NCBI GenBank assembly: GCA_028583605.1
Contig: CM053329.1
Location: forward strand, 13,619,001 to 13,683,000
Direction of reading: 5' to 3'
DNA: 64,000 nt
Origin: Dastarcus helophoroides
Taxonomy: Eukaryota > Arthropoda > Insecta > Coleoptera > Bothrideridae
Translations under genes and position numbers: made by a program
Notes under the pieces: model-generated
Database searches by the model: none
Told to the model about the DNA's origin: nothing
Seen by the model: the letters and a program-made list of their open reading frames with translations, nothing else
Part shown: positions 23,301 to 34,199 of the stretch, one piece after another
Layout of the letters: each line of letters starts with the position of its first letter
How positions within the stretch are numbered: position 1 is the first letter of the stretch

Positions 23301-26300
23301 CTAGTTTAACATCAGAGTTTCGAATTGAATTAAGAAAAAGTGTACTTGTTTTGATTAATTTTAAGCCATAGATTTCGCACTAGCTAGCCAAATTGAGCTT
23401 AGACTAATCGTTTTATAGTTAGAGGTCCCCAAACTGCTCAAATTCGATATTTCGCCTATTATGAGCGTCTCTCCCTCCCATAGCATCCAAGTTTTGAACT
23501 AAATAATTAATCTGGGTGCTTAAACTATTACATTTTGGGACCAGGATTTTATTCTAGCTAACCAAATAAGGCTAAGACTGATTGTTTTATAGTTAGAGGT
23601 TTCCAAACAGCTCAATTTCGATATTCTATATTCTGAGTGTCTCTCCCGTTCCTAGCATCCAAGTTAAGCATTGAACTAAAGGTAAATGTGGCTAAATTGT
23701 TTAATTTTATAAAGTAGATTCTGGACTAATTAAAGAAATTAGATTCAAAGCTATTATTTTATAATTAGAAACATCAAGATAGATCAAACTTGACTTTTTA
23801 CTTTTTTTGGGCGTCTCTCCCTAGTTTAACATCAGAGTTTCGAATTGAATTAAGAAAAAGTGTACTTGTTTTGATTAATTTTAAGCCATAGATTTCGCAC
23901 TAGCTAGCCAAATTGAGCTTAGACTCATCGTTTTATAGTTAGAGGTCCCCAAACTGCTCAAATTCGATATTTCGCCTATTATGAGCGTCTCTCCCTCCCA
24001 TAGCATCCAAGTTTTGAACTAAATAATTAATCTGGGTGCTTAAACTATTACATTTTGGGACCAGGATTTTATTCTAGCTAACCAAATAAGGCTAAGACTG
24101 ATTGTTTTATAGTTAGAGGTTTCCAAACAGCTCAATTTCGATATTCTATATTCTGAGTGTCTCTCCCGTTCCTAGCATCCAAGTTAAGCATTGAACTAAA
24201 GGTAAATGTGGCTAAATTGTTTAATTTTATAGAGGAGATTCTGGACTAATTAAAGAAATTAGATTCAAAGCTATTATTTTATAATTAGAAACATCAAGAT
24301 AGATCAAACTTGACTTTTTACTTTTTTTGGGCGTGTCTCCCTAGTTTAACATCATAGTTTCGAATTGAATTAAGAAAAAGTGTACTTGTTTTGATTAACT
24401 TTGAGCCATAGATTTCGCACTAGCTAGCCAAATTGAGCTTAGGCTCATCGTTTTATAGGTAGAGGTCCCCAAACCGCTCAAATTCGATATTTAGCCTATT
24501 ATGAGCGTCTCTCCCTCTCATAGCATCCAAGTTTTGAACTAAGTAATTAATCTGGGTGCTTAAACTATTACATTTTGGGACCAGGATTTTATTCTAGCTA
24601 ACCAAATAAGGCTAAGACTGATTGTTTTATAGTTAGAGGTTTCCAAACAGCTCAATTTCGATATTCTATATTCTGAGTGTCTCTCCCGTTCCTAGCATCC
24701 AAGTTAAGCATTGAATTAAAGGTAAATGTGGCTAAATTGTTTAATTTTATAGAGTAGATTCTGGACTAATTAAAGAAATTAGATTCAAAGCTATTATTTT
24801 ATAATTAGAAACATCAGGATAGATCAAACTTGACCTTTTACTTTTTTTGGGCGTCTCTCCCTAGTTTAACATCAGAGTTTCGAATTGAATTAAGAAAAAG
24901 TGCACTTGTTTTGATTAATTTTAAGCCATAGATTTCGCACTAGCTAGCCAAATTGAGCTTAGACTCATCGTTTTATAGTTAGAGGTCCCCAAACTGCTCA
25001 AATTCGATGTTTCGCCTATTATGAGCGTCTCTTCCTCTCATAGCATCCAAGTTTTGAACTAAATAATTAATCTGGGTGCTGAAACTATTACATTTTGGGG
25101 CCAGGATTTTATTCTAGCTAACCAAATAAGGCTAAGACTGATTGTTTTATAGTTAGAGGTTTCCAAACAGCTCAATTTCGATATTCTATATTCTGAGTGT
25201 CTCTCCCGTTCCTAGCATCCAAGTTAAGCATTGAACTATAGGTAAATGTGGCTAAATTGTTTAATTTTATAGAGTAGATTCTGGACTAATTAAAGAAATT
25301 AGATTCAAAGCTATTATTTTATAATTAGAAACATCAGGATAGATCAAACTTGACTTTTTACTTTTTTTGGGCGTCTCTCCCTAGTTTAACATCATAGTTT
25401 TGAATTGAATTAAGAAAAAGTGTACTTGTTTTGATTAATTTTAAGCCATAGAATTCGTACTAGTCAACCAAATTAAGCTAAGACTTATCGTCTTACAGTT
25501 AGAGGTCCCCAAATTGCTCAAATTCGATGTATCGCCTATTATGAGCGTCTCTCCCTTTCATAGCATCTAAGTTTTGAATTAAATGAACAAATGATCTTTT
25601 TGAACTATTAAATTTTGGAACCTATATTACGTATTAGTTAACCAAATAAGGCTAAAACTGATTGTCTTATACTCAGCGGTTTCAAAACAGCTCAATTTCA
25701 ATATTCCCTATTCTGAGGGTCTCTCCGCTTCCTAGCATTCAAGTTACGCATAGAAATAAAAATAAACTTGTTTAAATTGTTTAATTTTATGGCGCAGATT
25801 CCAGACTAACTAAAGAAATTAGATTCAGACCCATTATTTTGTAATTGGAAGCATCCAGATAGATCAAACTCGACTTTTTAATTTTTTTGGCGTCTCTTCC
25901 TAGTTTAACATCAAAGTTTTGAATTGAATTAAGAAAAAGTGTAGTTATTTTGATTACTTTTAAGTCGTAGATTTTGTGCTAGTCAACCAAGTTGGGCTAA
26001 GGCTCATCGTGTTATATTTAGAGACCTCCAAATTGCTCAAATTCTCCCTTTGATGGTATTTAAGTTTAGAGATAAATTAACCATCAGTGTGTATAAATTG
26101 TTTAATTTTGGTTCCCAGATTTCGTAGTAGATAACCAAATTGGCCCAAGACTCATTGTTTTACAGTTAAATCCCTCTAAGCAGCTCAATTTCGATATTTC
26201 GCCGTTTTTGAGCGTCTCTCAATTCCGTGGCATTCAAGTTTTAAATTCGTTGAAAGCTAAATGTCTCTAATTTAATTAATTTTGAGCTGCCAATTTTGCA

Positions 26301-26330
26301 CTAGCTAATAAAATTGTATTAGAGTTTAGA
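20394..26330. repeat. Core satellite array: 520-bp higher-order repeat of three ~173-bp monomers
   Basis: Type-A monomer starts (phrase TATGA(A/G)CGTCTCTCC) fall near 20872, 21391, 21911, 22431, 22943, 23463, 23983, 24503, 25023 and 25543, so the period is 520 bp almost throughout. Each period has three monomers that share GTCTCTCC but differ in what follows: CTCATAGCATC, CTTCCTAGCATCC or TAGTTTAACATC. Units from about 23280 to 25540 are nearly identical, while flanking units are more diverged, as expected of recent local homogenisation. From 25570 the array decays and it ends at about 26330. Confidence 0.93.
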
Positions 26331-26368
26331 GGTTACCCTTTGCGAGTGGATTAAACTTAAAAAAAAAG
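26331..26368 (+). mobile_element. 3' terminal fragment of a LINE
   Basis: GGTTACCCTTTGCGAGTGG followed by ATTAAACTT and an A-run matches the 3' ends of the LINE copies at 29890-31395 (about 31377-31405) and 51690-52880 (about 51707-51735). It is an extremely 5'-truncated copy between the satellite edge and a mariner relic. Confidence 0.7.
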
Positions 26369-26809
26369 GAATATTACCTTGAAGTTATACGCCGTTTGCG
26401 AGAAGCAATAAGAAGAAAACGTCCGAACTTGTGGAAAAATAATTCATGGCTGTTGCATCACAATAATGCACCTGCTCATTCATCGTTGCTTGTGAGAGGT
26501 TTTTTGGCCAAAAACTACACGACAATCATGCTTCAACCAGATTTGGCCCTCTGCCACATTTTCCTGTTCCCAAAACTTAAAAGACCTATGAAAGGACGGA
26601 GATTTACAACGATTTATGAAATAAAAACGGTATCGCTAGAGGAGCCTAAGGCTATATCAAAACGTGCTTATGAGAAGTGCTTTGAAGATTGATAAAAGCG
26701 TTGACACAAGTTCATTGTATCTGAGGGGGATTACTTTGAAGGGGACACTATAAATGTTAATGAATAAATAAATAATTTTTCTTTTTAAACTTTTTTAACA
26801 CACCTCGTA
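26361..26809 (+). pseudogene. Mariner transposase remnant
   Basis: Translation begins KKEYYLEVIRRLREAIRRKR, the region before the second catalytic Asp of mariner transposases. In the 98-residue frame (26396-26692) HHDNA has become HHNNA and the final CDFFLF has become CHIFLF, so two of the three acidic catalytic positions are gone. A stop follows KCFED, and the usual end (DYFEGD) appears in other frames. The first catalytic domain and 5' end are missing. The 3' terminus reads TACGAGGTGTGTTAAAAAAG on the minus strand (near 26789-26808), like mariner inverted repeats, beside a TA. Dead element. A second mariner at 54624-55088 is truncated at nearly the same protein position. Confidence 0.8.
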
Positions 26810-28109
26810 TGTAGTATGTGACTGCATAAGACAGAAGGTCCACTGCATTTTTTGCGAGTGACGCAGAAAAAATCCTGACAACACAAGTTACTTGTGAGTT
26901 TCTCAGGTTCATATACTTGATCCCACTGACGCATTAATACGTTCAAATTATTTAGTGATGCGCGCTTATTAAGGCTAAGAGCAGTGAGTAATTAACTTTT
27001 GAGCGCCCAAGTTTATGGAGGCAGAGCTCTCCGTTTAAATGATTTTTCTGTTTGCTTTGTTTCCATCTCTATTACGACGGCTGTGTAAACAAGAAATTTC
27101 TCTCTTCAAAGATACGCCCGCATAAATCCGTTTTACCTTCGAAACGAATTAAAATGATTTAATTAAAATATGCTGATGAACAGCACAGAAAAATTACGTC
27201 GATTTTCATTCGACCCTGACTTCGCGAGATTACATATTTATCTGGATTTTAGAATCTGGAAAGACTGATGCAAAACGAAATTGGTGAAACAAATTAATGA
27301 AACTTTTCGATGAAAAAAGCGGACAAAAGTAGGGATAATTTTCGAATTTACGAGTTGGTCGCGAATGCACATAAAACTAAATTGAAAGTTGCGAGCTTTT
27401 GCGGAAGAACACATATGCGACAACAGTAATATGGAAGTGAAATATTCGCAGATGACACGTTCCGAAATATTCATTCTGCATATTGCTTTTACTGATAGCT
27501 AAAAAATGGAACAAGCGTATATCTTATTTATGTTTTTGTGCTAGACATATCGCATTTAACAATGCCCGTATGCATATTGTGTGTACCGAAGATAAATACG
27601 AAATCCAATTTAAAACGTTATTGACGTCATGGGCTGCAGGTTGGGAAAACGTTGATTTTCATCTCTTTGCCTTTCCATATAAAAATCTGGCGCATTGAGA
27701 TTTATATCCAATTCGGTATATGCATGCAAATACATGAACTGTGTTGTTTTGTCTAGACCAACAGCTGAATATTTAATGCCAACAGGAAGAACTAAATCCT
27801 TACTTTATGAATACATAAACTGAGAGCTTTCCGAATTCGACTATGCCGTCACTTATTCAATATTTCAATGTTTACTCTGTACGACGGTTTCCCCATTTTC
27901 CATTATTTGCTTGATTCTCGCCTTAATCGATTCGTGATTTATTAAGTTTATTGTTGTTTGCCCTTAAAACCCATCAGCTTAATGTGGGTCGCGACGAAGC
28001 TCCTACAAAATTAATTTGCCAGACATTCCAGAAAAGACTGTTTGCAGAAATAGATAGCTTATAGTTGAAATTATGTTCGCTCTAAATTTCTAGGTATACC
28101 CTAAGGTTA
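26810..28109. other. Unassigned, lower-repeat sequence
   Basis: About 1.3 kb of moderately AT-rich DNA with mixed composition. Short ORFs on both strands (27238-27474, 27483-27698) have no recognisable motif. I see no gene, RNA or element end. Confidence 0.35.
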
Positions 28110-28560
28110 GATGTCTCCAAAGACAAAAAAATATATATTTATTTAGAGAAGAAACGCTCGAAGACGTCAATCACACCTGACGAGAAACTCTTCCAGAGAA
28201 GTGGTACGAAAAAGGAAGAAATGCAGTCAATGTGAAAGAGCACAGTAACCATAACAGAGACAAGACTCCTTCGAAGCGAAAATGGTACAAAAAAGGTGAT
28301 GAAGGGATGCTTTCAATACAAAAAAGTTCAGTATTTCAATATGTCAACCATTCCAAAGGCGAAACTATTCCGAAATTGCACAAAGAGAAGATAGTCAAGA
28401 TAGAAGAGATACACTCACAATCAGTATGTCGAACATTCCAAAAGCAAAACTGCTCTGCATAGGTTATGGAATGAAAATCAAAATTTAAGACACTGAACTC
28501 TCTTCTGATTAGAAATGTGTTGCCTGTCATATGATTGACCTTTTGAGTTACCGTGTTCTT
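28110..28560. repeat. Degenerate copies of the ~90-bp repeat
   Basis: Words such as AGAGCACAGTAAC, CAATATGTCAACCATTCC, AGGCGAAACTATTCC and CAGTATGTCGAACATTCC correspond to the tandem repeat at 49738-49977 (AGAGCACGGTAACTCAGTA, ATGTCCACCATACCAGAGG). Units here are strongly diverged and interrupted. The ORF across them is not gene-like. Confidence 0.55.
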
Positions 28561-29278
28561 TTTGTCTTCATTATCTTATCTTTTGTGGCGTTTAGAAAGT
28601 TTCTTTAAATTTCAAAATCGAAATTGAAAATTCTCCGTCAAAAGTCACTGTTATTAAAAAAAATATTCAAAATTTGAATTTGTAATAATTTCTTTAAAAA
28701 CAACTTCAATTGGAGGTCGTAGTTCCGGAAATAAAAGCCAATATTTAGTAGATGGTAGACTGGAGCTTTCGCAGAGACACTACCACCTCATGTGTCACTA
28801 GGGGCGGTAAAATGATCTTGCATGATATATCCGTTAGAGTTCCACCGAAACTAGAGTTTTGGCCAAAACCGAAAACTAAACCGAATTTCGGCTTCCACTC
28901 TGATTTTGGTGAAATCGCAACAAAAATTTATTAAATTTGGATTCATATACAAGTACAAACAAACACAAAAGGAACCAATAATAACCAGCAACGATTTAAA
29001 TGTTTAGCTAATAGTTTACTAGCTAGCTTAGATATTATCTTCACTGAGTAGTCAAATATTTAAATAAAAAAATATCTTATATTCAGAGACATATTATCAA
29101 GTGAAGTTAACAAAACCAAAAAAATTTCTAGTAATTTCACAAAATTTCGATTTGTTTAAATTAAATTTTGAATTTAAACCTTTAATTTCAAAAAAGGGAA
29201 AATTTTAGAAATCAACATTTAAATTCTTAAAAAAAGAGGCAAAGATTTCGAGTTTGAAGTCGAAACTTTAGAAAGTAT
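28561..29278. other. AT-rich unassigned sequence
   Basis: Includes short A-rich motif stretches (28600-28720, 29050-29275). No supported feature. Confidence 0.35.
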
Positions 29279-29644
29279 TGTTACGGGCTTTATCGGTTTG
29301 AATTGATTCACACGTGAATTGAAAATAATACCCACTTTATTACTAAGCTAAACTTGGATCACCACAATTGGACAATTAACTCACTTATTATTGACTTCTA
29401 CTAACTTACTAATTACACTGACTCTAACTGACTGACTCGAGGGACAGCTGACCGCCTTATATAGTTTTGGCGTCCAGGCTCTAGAACAATCCGGCAGATA
29501 AGGCTTATCGTTTGCCGAAATTTCGGGACTGCTTCGTTATCGCGGTCGCTTTCCCCTTATCAGATCATTCTAGAAACTTTTCTTATGTACTAAATTCTAC
29601 AATTCTATTCCTAATTTTATTCCATCTATTTACATTGCATTACA
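29279..29644 (-). mobile_element. Solo LTR, copy 2
   Basis: A 366-bp sequence flanked by the 4-bp duplication GTAT (29275-29278 and 29645-29648). On the minus strand it starts TGTAATGC and ends ATAAAGCCCGTAACA. A TATA-like box (plus-strand 29457-29464) and AATAAA (complement of TTTATT, 29336-29341) are placed as in copies 1 and 3. The sequence between them again has short CTAACTGACT-type repeats. It is the most diverged of the three copies. No internal region accompanies it. Confidence 0.85.
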
Positions 29645-29889
29645 GTATATAACCAGTTACCGAACTTTTCAAAAGTAATTAAAGTTATAAAAAATGCATT
29701 AATTAATGAGGCTTTTCTCAAAATTTCGAATTGTTCTACAAAATTTAAGATTTCGAAGAAACTAACTCGAGTTAATCAAAATAAACACATTTACCTTAAA
29801 TCTATGTCAAAGTTCGAATGCCATGAATGAAGGAGCCGTTCCGAAAAGGTAAAACAATCGAATTTTAGCAAAATGGACGCATCTGAGTA
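29645..29889. other. Unassigned AT-rich spacer
   Basis: No feature recognised between the LTR duplication and the LINE's truncated 5' end. Confidence 0.35.
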
Positions 29890-31405
29890 CAAATATCTGG
29901 AGGAATTATCTCCGACAGACAATATGGTTTTAGACAACAACGTTCCACTGGCGATCTACTGGCATATGTTACTCATATCTGCAACTCAGCTATGGAAAAG
30001 CATGGTGAGGCTAAGATTGTGACATTGGATATCTCAAAGGCTTTCGACAGAGTCTGGCACCGATCTCTTCTCCCCAAAATAACATCTTATGGTCTTCCTC
30101 CTGGACTCTGTCATTTGATATCCAATTTTCTCGCTGACAGATCTCTTCAGCTCGTCGTCAATGGCATCTCATTCGAGACATTTGCGATTAACGCAGGGGT
30201 GCCTCAGGGGTCTGTTCTCCTACTCGATTTCTGTTACACATAAACGATCTCTTAGGTACAACTTCCAATCCTATATACAGCTACGTAGATGATAGTAACC
30301 TTGTGTCATCTTTTTTCACCGACAAACCATTATCTAGCGCTGCTTTAGTTCGACTAAGGGAACAGCAGATGCAGACGATTAATCGGGATCTCGAGGTTAT
30401 TCTGGAATGAGGTAAGAACAACTTGGTCGACTTCAACGTTTCAAAAACTCAGGCCGCGGTTTTCTCTAAGAAAACATCAAGGAATAATGCAACAAACATA
30501 TTCATGGACGATAAAATCCTTCCTATGAGATCTAATCTGTCTATCCTGGAAGGAGTGCGAGCACTAACTTTTCTTGAGATGACCATGTGCCCGACATTGC
30601 CAAGTTCATCTCTCAGAAACTAGGCTTTCTCCTTAGGGCTAAAAATACTTCACATCTGATCAGCTGCTCACTCTATACAATTTTTTTTAAGAAAACATCA
30701 AGGGATAATGCAACAAACATACTGATGGACGGTTAAATCCTTCCCATGGGATCTAATCCTAGGAGTGAATGCGAGCACTAACTTCTCTTGGGACGATCAT
30801 TTGCGCGCCATTGCCAAATCCGCCTCTCAGAAGCTAGGCTTTCTTTTTAGAGCTAAAAAGTACTTCACATCTCATCATCTATTAACACTATACAAAGCTC
30901 AGGTTAGGGCAACACTTGTCAATAGTGTGCTCATGTTTGGAGTTCAGCCCCAAAACACACTTTAGCTCTCTTGGATTCAATTCAAAGAAGAGCGATTCGC
31001 TCAATTGATAACGAGAGTCTGACCGATTCTTTTGAAACACTACATCACAGGCGTATGGCTGGTGCCTTGTCTCTTTTTTACAAGTACTATCGTGGAAGAT
31101 ACTCGCAGGAACTAATAGGATTGATCCCCCCAAGGGCAAGATTCTTGAGGCGTACTAGACAGTCGGAGACAGCAAATTCTTGTGCGGTCCAGCTTGACAT
31201 AGTGAGGACTTCTGTCTACGGAGACTCTTTTTTTCTATAGAACTTCCAAGTTATGGAACTTGTTACCGAAAAGAATTTTCTCCAAAAATTACAACCTATC
31301 CTTGTTTAAGAAGGCGGTTCACCGCTATCTATCCTTGTTTCCGCATCCTACTCACAGTGCTTTGAAAGCATAATGGGGTTACTCTTTGGGACTGGATTAA
31401 ACTTT
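29890..31405 (+). pseudogene. Degenerate LINE reverse transcriptase (copy 1 of a family)
   Basis: The frame opens near 29897 with ISDRQYGFRQQRSTGDLLAY and continues VTLDISKAFDRVWH and AGVPQGSVL (29992-30243). A small deletion then shifts the frame. YVDDSNLVSS follows in another frame, so the usual YADD Ala is Val. The thumb region (SKTQAAVFSKKTS) is then partly duplicated in tandem: 30466-30650 recurs at about 30690-30880. The C-terminus is split over 30765-30965 and 30971-31240 (IQRRAIRSIDNESLTDSF; RTSVYGDSFF). It ends with FKKAVHRYL, a short UTR, GGATTAAACTT and an A-run. Copy 2 lies inverted at 51690-52880. Endonuclease and ORF1 are absent. Confidence 0.85.
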
Positions 31406-31530
31406 AAAAAAAAATATATGTACACTGTTCTAATGTTGTTATATGTTACTGTCATACACACCCCTGATTATGTAATATCACTCGTTGCGTCTTGCAATTG
31501 TCATATTATCAAGCCATACGATAAATTAAT
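31406..31530. other. Short spacer between opposed LINEs
   Basis: Unassigned DNA between the poly(A) end of the plus-strand LINE and the broken 3' side of the minus-strand Jockey-like element. Confidence 0.4.
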
Positions 31531-32110
31531 AGAGGCTTATTGGCCTGTAATTTTGGGAAAACTTTCCAAGTTATCTGATTTGGAAATGAAGATAACGTTT
31601 GCAGACTTCCACCTTGTGGGAAAATGACGGTTTTTAAGCAATTGAATTGACTACGCCTTCAAAGTATTTGACCGCTTGACCAGGAAGATTCTACAGAGTT
31701 ATGTCCGGATTCCATCAGGACCTGAAGCTTTCTTGACGTTTAGCTTTTAGAGATAGCTTTGAATTTCATACGTGTCGGTTATTCCAAAGTTTGTCTGGCT
31801 CTTCTTCCAGAAACTCTTGGGCCTCTTGCTCCTCTTCCTCGACGAAATTTAAGTCCACTACATAAGCATAGCCTGGTAGTGTCTTTCAAAGGCCTCAGCG
31901 ATTACTGCGGCTGTATCCCGATCTGAGTAAACCATTTTTTTGAGATCCGTGCTTCAAGGGGATGGGTTTCTTATCCTTTCTTAGAGCTTTGGCTGTAGGG
32001 CAGAAGTCTGAGGAGTTTTCGAGGTTACAGCTTCTTAGGTGTTCATGAAACTTAGAAATTTTATGCTCTCTAATTTCATACCCTAGATCATGGATGAGTC
32101 TGTTCACTTT
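31531..32110 (-). pseudogene. Jockey-like ORF2: linker and start of RT
   Basis: Frame pieces include LGYEIREHKISKFHEHLRSC and NLENSSDF (31895-32107), the counterparts of YELREHKISKFQEHLRSC and NLETSSDLW in the better copy near 14000. Further down, GKFSQNYRPIS is recognisable near 31540. Several stops and frameshifts intervene. DNA identity with 13523-13620 is obvious by eye (CTTATTGGCCTGTAATTTTG against CTGATTGGCCTGTAATTTTG). The element breaks off at about 31531, before the catalytic RT motifs. Confidence 0.8.
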
Positions 32111-32321
32111 CGTCTTACCTGCCTGCAGATTGGTTCATCTTGCTCTCTTCCTAGCACGATTTTGCCTTCTGATCAATTCCACCAAGTGAGTTGACAGTGA
32201 TTCCCTACCTTCTCTACGCCGGAAAGTTTTGACCCCTGCCAAAATGGAATAGTGTTACCGAGTCAAGCCAAGGAAATGTCATCATAAGGGCTGATCTCTC
32301 CAGGATTTTTCTAGTTTGTTA
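32111..32321. other. Decayed LINE linker sequence
   Basis: Lies between the endonuclease end and the linker of the Jockey-like element and is presumably part of it, but no frame is readable. Confidence 0.45.
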
Positions 32322-33197
32322 CTAGATACTCCCCGAACATTGTCCAGTTGGTTTTCTTGCAGGTTTCGGGAGGTTAAGTCCGTGATCAACTCTGATGTTC
32401 ATTAACACTGGGTTGTTGTCTGAGCTGAGCTCACTGACAGATGTTAGCTCAACAGTGATTTGAATATCTTTCGTCAGTGCCACGTCCACGATGTTTGGCA
32501 ATCCTGTGGTGTAGTGATGATGGTTAGATTCTCCTGGAGTCATTAGATCGATGCCGTTCTGTGTTATTAACCTTTGAAGTGTCCTCCAGTTTTGGTTGGT
32601 TCTTTGGCTGCCCCACTCGGGGCCAGTCTCTGGTTACACTAAGATAGTTATTGCTTACTTCGATGGTCATTAACACTGGGTTGTTGTCTGAGCTGAGCTC
32701 ACTGACAGATGTTAACTCAACAGTATATTGAACATCCTTCATCAGTGCCATGTCCACGATGTTTGTCAATCCTGTGCTGTAGTGATGATGGGTAGATTCT
32801 TCTGGAGCCATTACATCGATGCCGTTCTGTGATATTAACCTTTGAAGTGTCCTGCCGTTTCGGTTGGTTCTTTGGCTGCCCCACTTGGGGCAGGTTTCTG
32901 GTTACAATAAGATAGTTATTGCTTATTTCGAAGATGGTCATAAACACTGGGTTGTTGTCTGGGCTGAGCTCACTGACAGATGTTAGCTCACTGACAGATG
33001 TTAGCTCAACAGTATATTGAACATCCTTCATCAGTGTGACGTGCAGGATGTCTGGCAATCCTGTAGTGTAGTGATAATGGATAGGTTTTTCTTGTGCACA
33101 TTGATTCCGTTCTGTGATATGAACCTTTGAAGTGTCCTGCCGTTTTGGTTGTTTTTTTGGCTGCCTCATTCGAAATTTTTGGAATTAAGGTCGTCAA
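32322..33197 (-). pseudogene. Jockey-like endonuclease C-terminal segment, tandemly triplicated
   Basis: Three direct copies, ~265-270 bp apart, each encode HHHY(T/S)TGL-NIVD-AL, KD(V/I)Q, TVELTSVSELSSDNNPV and the upstream QP-N-P-TSKV part in shifting frames. They are keyed by the DNA phrase GGGTTGTTGTCTGAGCTGAG near 32410, 32680 and 32953 (one base changed in the third). The endonuclease normally ends with SDHxPV; all three copies read SDNNPV or PDNNPV, so His was lost before the duplication. The outermost copy continues upstream into DDLNSKNFE and GSQKNNQNGRTLQR, the counterpart of the GDLNxKHxxWGS motif. The third copy also has a 21-bp internal duplication (ELTSVSELTSVSEL). Confidence 0.85.
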
Positions 33198-33792
33198 CTA
33201 CAATAACATTAATATTTTTTACTTCGAAGGTGCCAAATCTGCCTTTGTGAAAATGTTCGATTTGGAATAGCAGGACAAAAGCATCAGGAGTCCCTGCAAT
33301 ATTTGCACTGTTTTTTCGGTTTCTTCCAGCCTATGCAAGTCCGCTATGCTTACAGCAAAATGGTTTATACTTCTACTTACATAGATACCTACTACATAGG
33401 TACCTATTACTGTTTACATAGTGTCTCCTCCTGGGCCTAATTCTGTTTTTGAGATGAAGAACAGATCCTCGGATTTTGATATCCTGGATCCTGCTCCTTA
33501 ACTTGATCAACAAGCTCAAGTCGTTTTTTTGCAAAAGCTTCCAGTTCGGGTGTGTCTCCTATGAGTCCGCTGAAGATCGCCTTGATTTGCTATGGGTTGT
33601 TTCGACGAGTAGGGCTTCCTTCGTTTACTTTGCTTTGCTGGCGTCTATCCATTAGTGTTTTGAGCTAAGGATCATAATGAAGACGACGACTTCTTGGCTA
33701 ATTCCAGCTTTGGAGACTGCTCTCACCTACTACTTGGTTTGTTTTCACCAAAGTCTTCGTTTGTACTGTCCCCTTCTTGGAGCTACCTGCAA
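33198..33792 (-). pseudogene. Probable ORF1 C-terminus and start of ORF2
   Basis: Minus-strand fragments read GSSKKGTVQTKTLVKTNQVV (33780-33720 region), IGDTPELEAFAKKRLELVDQ (near 33540) and IADLHRLEETEKTV (near 33340). Position between the zinc-knuckle array and the endonuclease makes ORF1 C-terminus plus ORF2 N-terminus likely, but I do not see a diagnostic motif. Confidence 0.4.
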
Positions 33793-33945
33793 GTAGGGAT
33801 GCACAAAATTTTTCAAACATCGATACTGTATTGATGTATAGAAAAAGAATAATCGATATATCGAAAAAGATACATCGATATGTTTGATACATCGCTAAAT
33901 TTATTCGATATCCGATGTATCATATAAATCTAATGCCACACAGCA
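33793..33945. mobile_element. Possible hAT-type end (TAGGGATG) with ATCGAT-rich inner part
   Basis: The sequence starts near TAGGGATGCACAAAATTT and is followed by several ATCGATA/TATCGAT inverted words (33828-33912). TAGGGATG-type starts are common in insect hAT elements. No matching second end or target duplication was found. It interrupts the LINE. Confidence 0.3.
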
Positions 33946-34199
33946 GGACTTTTTAACCAGCGAGGCGCGCTTCTCATAATTTCGCTCTTTCCAAATTCCT
34001 ACTACCTAAAGCAAATTTGTGCTTATTTAAAATTTTTGACTTTTTTAAAATTTTGAATTTTTCAAAATTCGACATTTATTAAAAAACTTTTGCTTTTCTT
34101 TAAAACTTCATTTTTTTTTTATTAAACTACAAAATTGCAACTATTTATGAAAATTTTAGTTTTTAAGCTTTAATTTTTTTGAAAATGTCAGATCTTGGG
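33946..34199. repeat. T-rich motif block inside the LINE
   Basis: TTTTTGAAAATTT-type degenerate repeats, part of the insert between ORF1 pieces. It ends abruptly at the ORF1 array near 34195. Confidence 0.55.

Noticed and set aside
20394..26330. CRISPR-like regular spacing
   Set aside because: The 520-bp period has no short repeats with unique spacers; whole monomers repeat, and the context is eukaryotic.
29890..31405. Functional reverse transcriptase
   Set aside because: Frameshifts, stops, a changed YADD and an internal duplication.
32524..33169. Separate small proteins with SELSSDNNPV repeats
   Set aside because: They are three copies of one endonuclease segment in shifting frames of a dead LINE.
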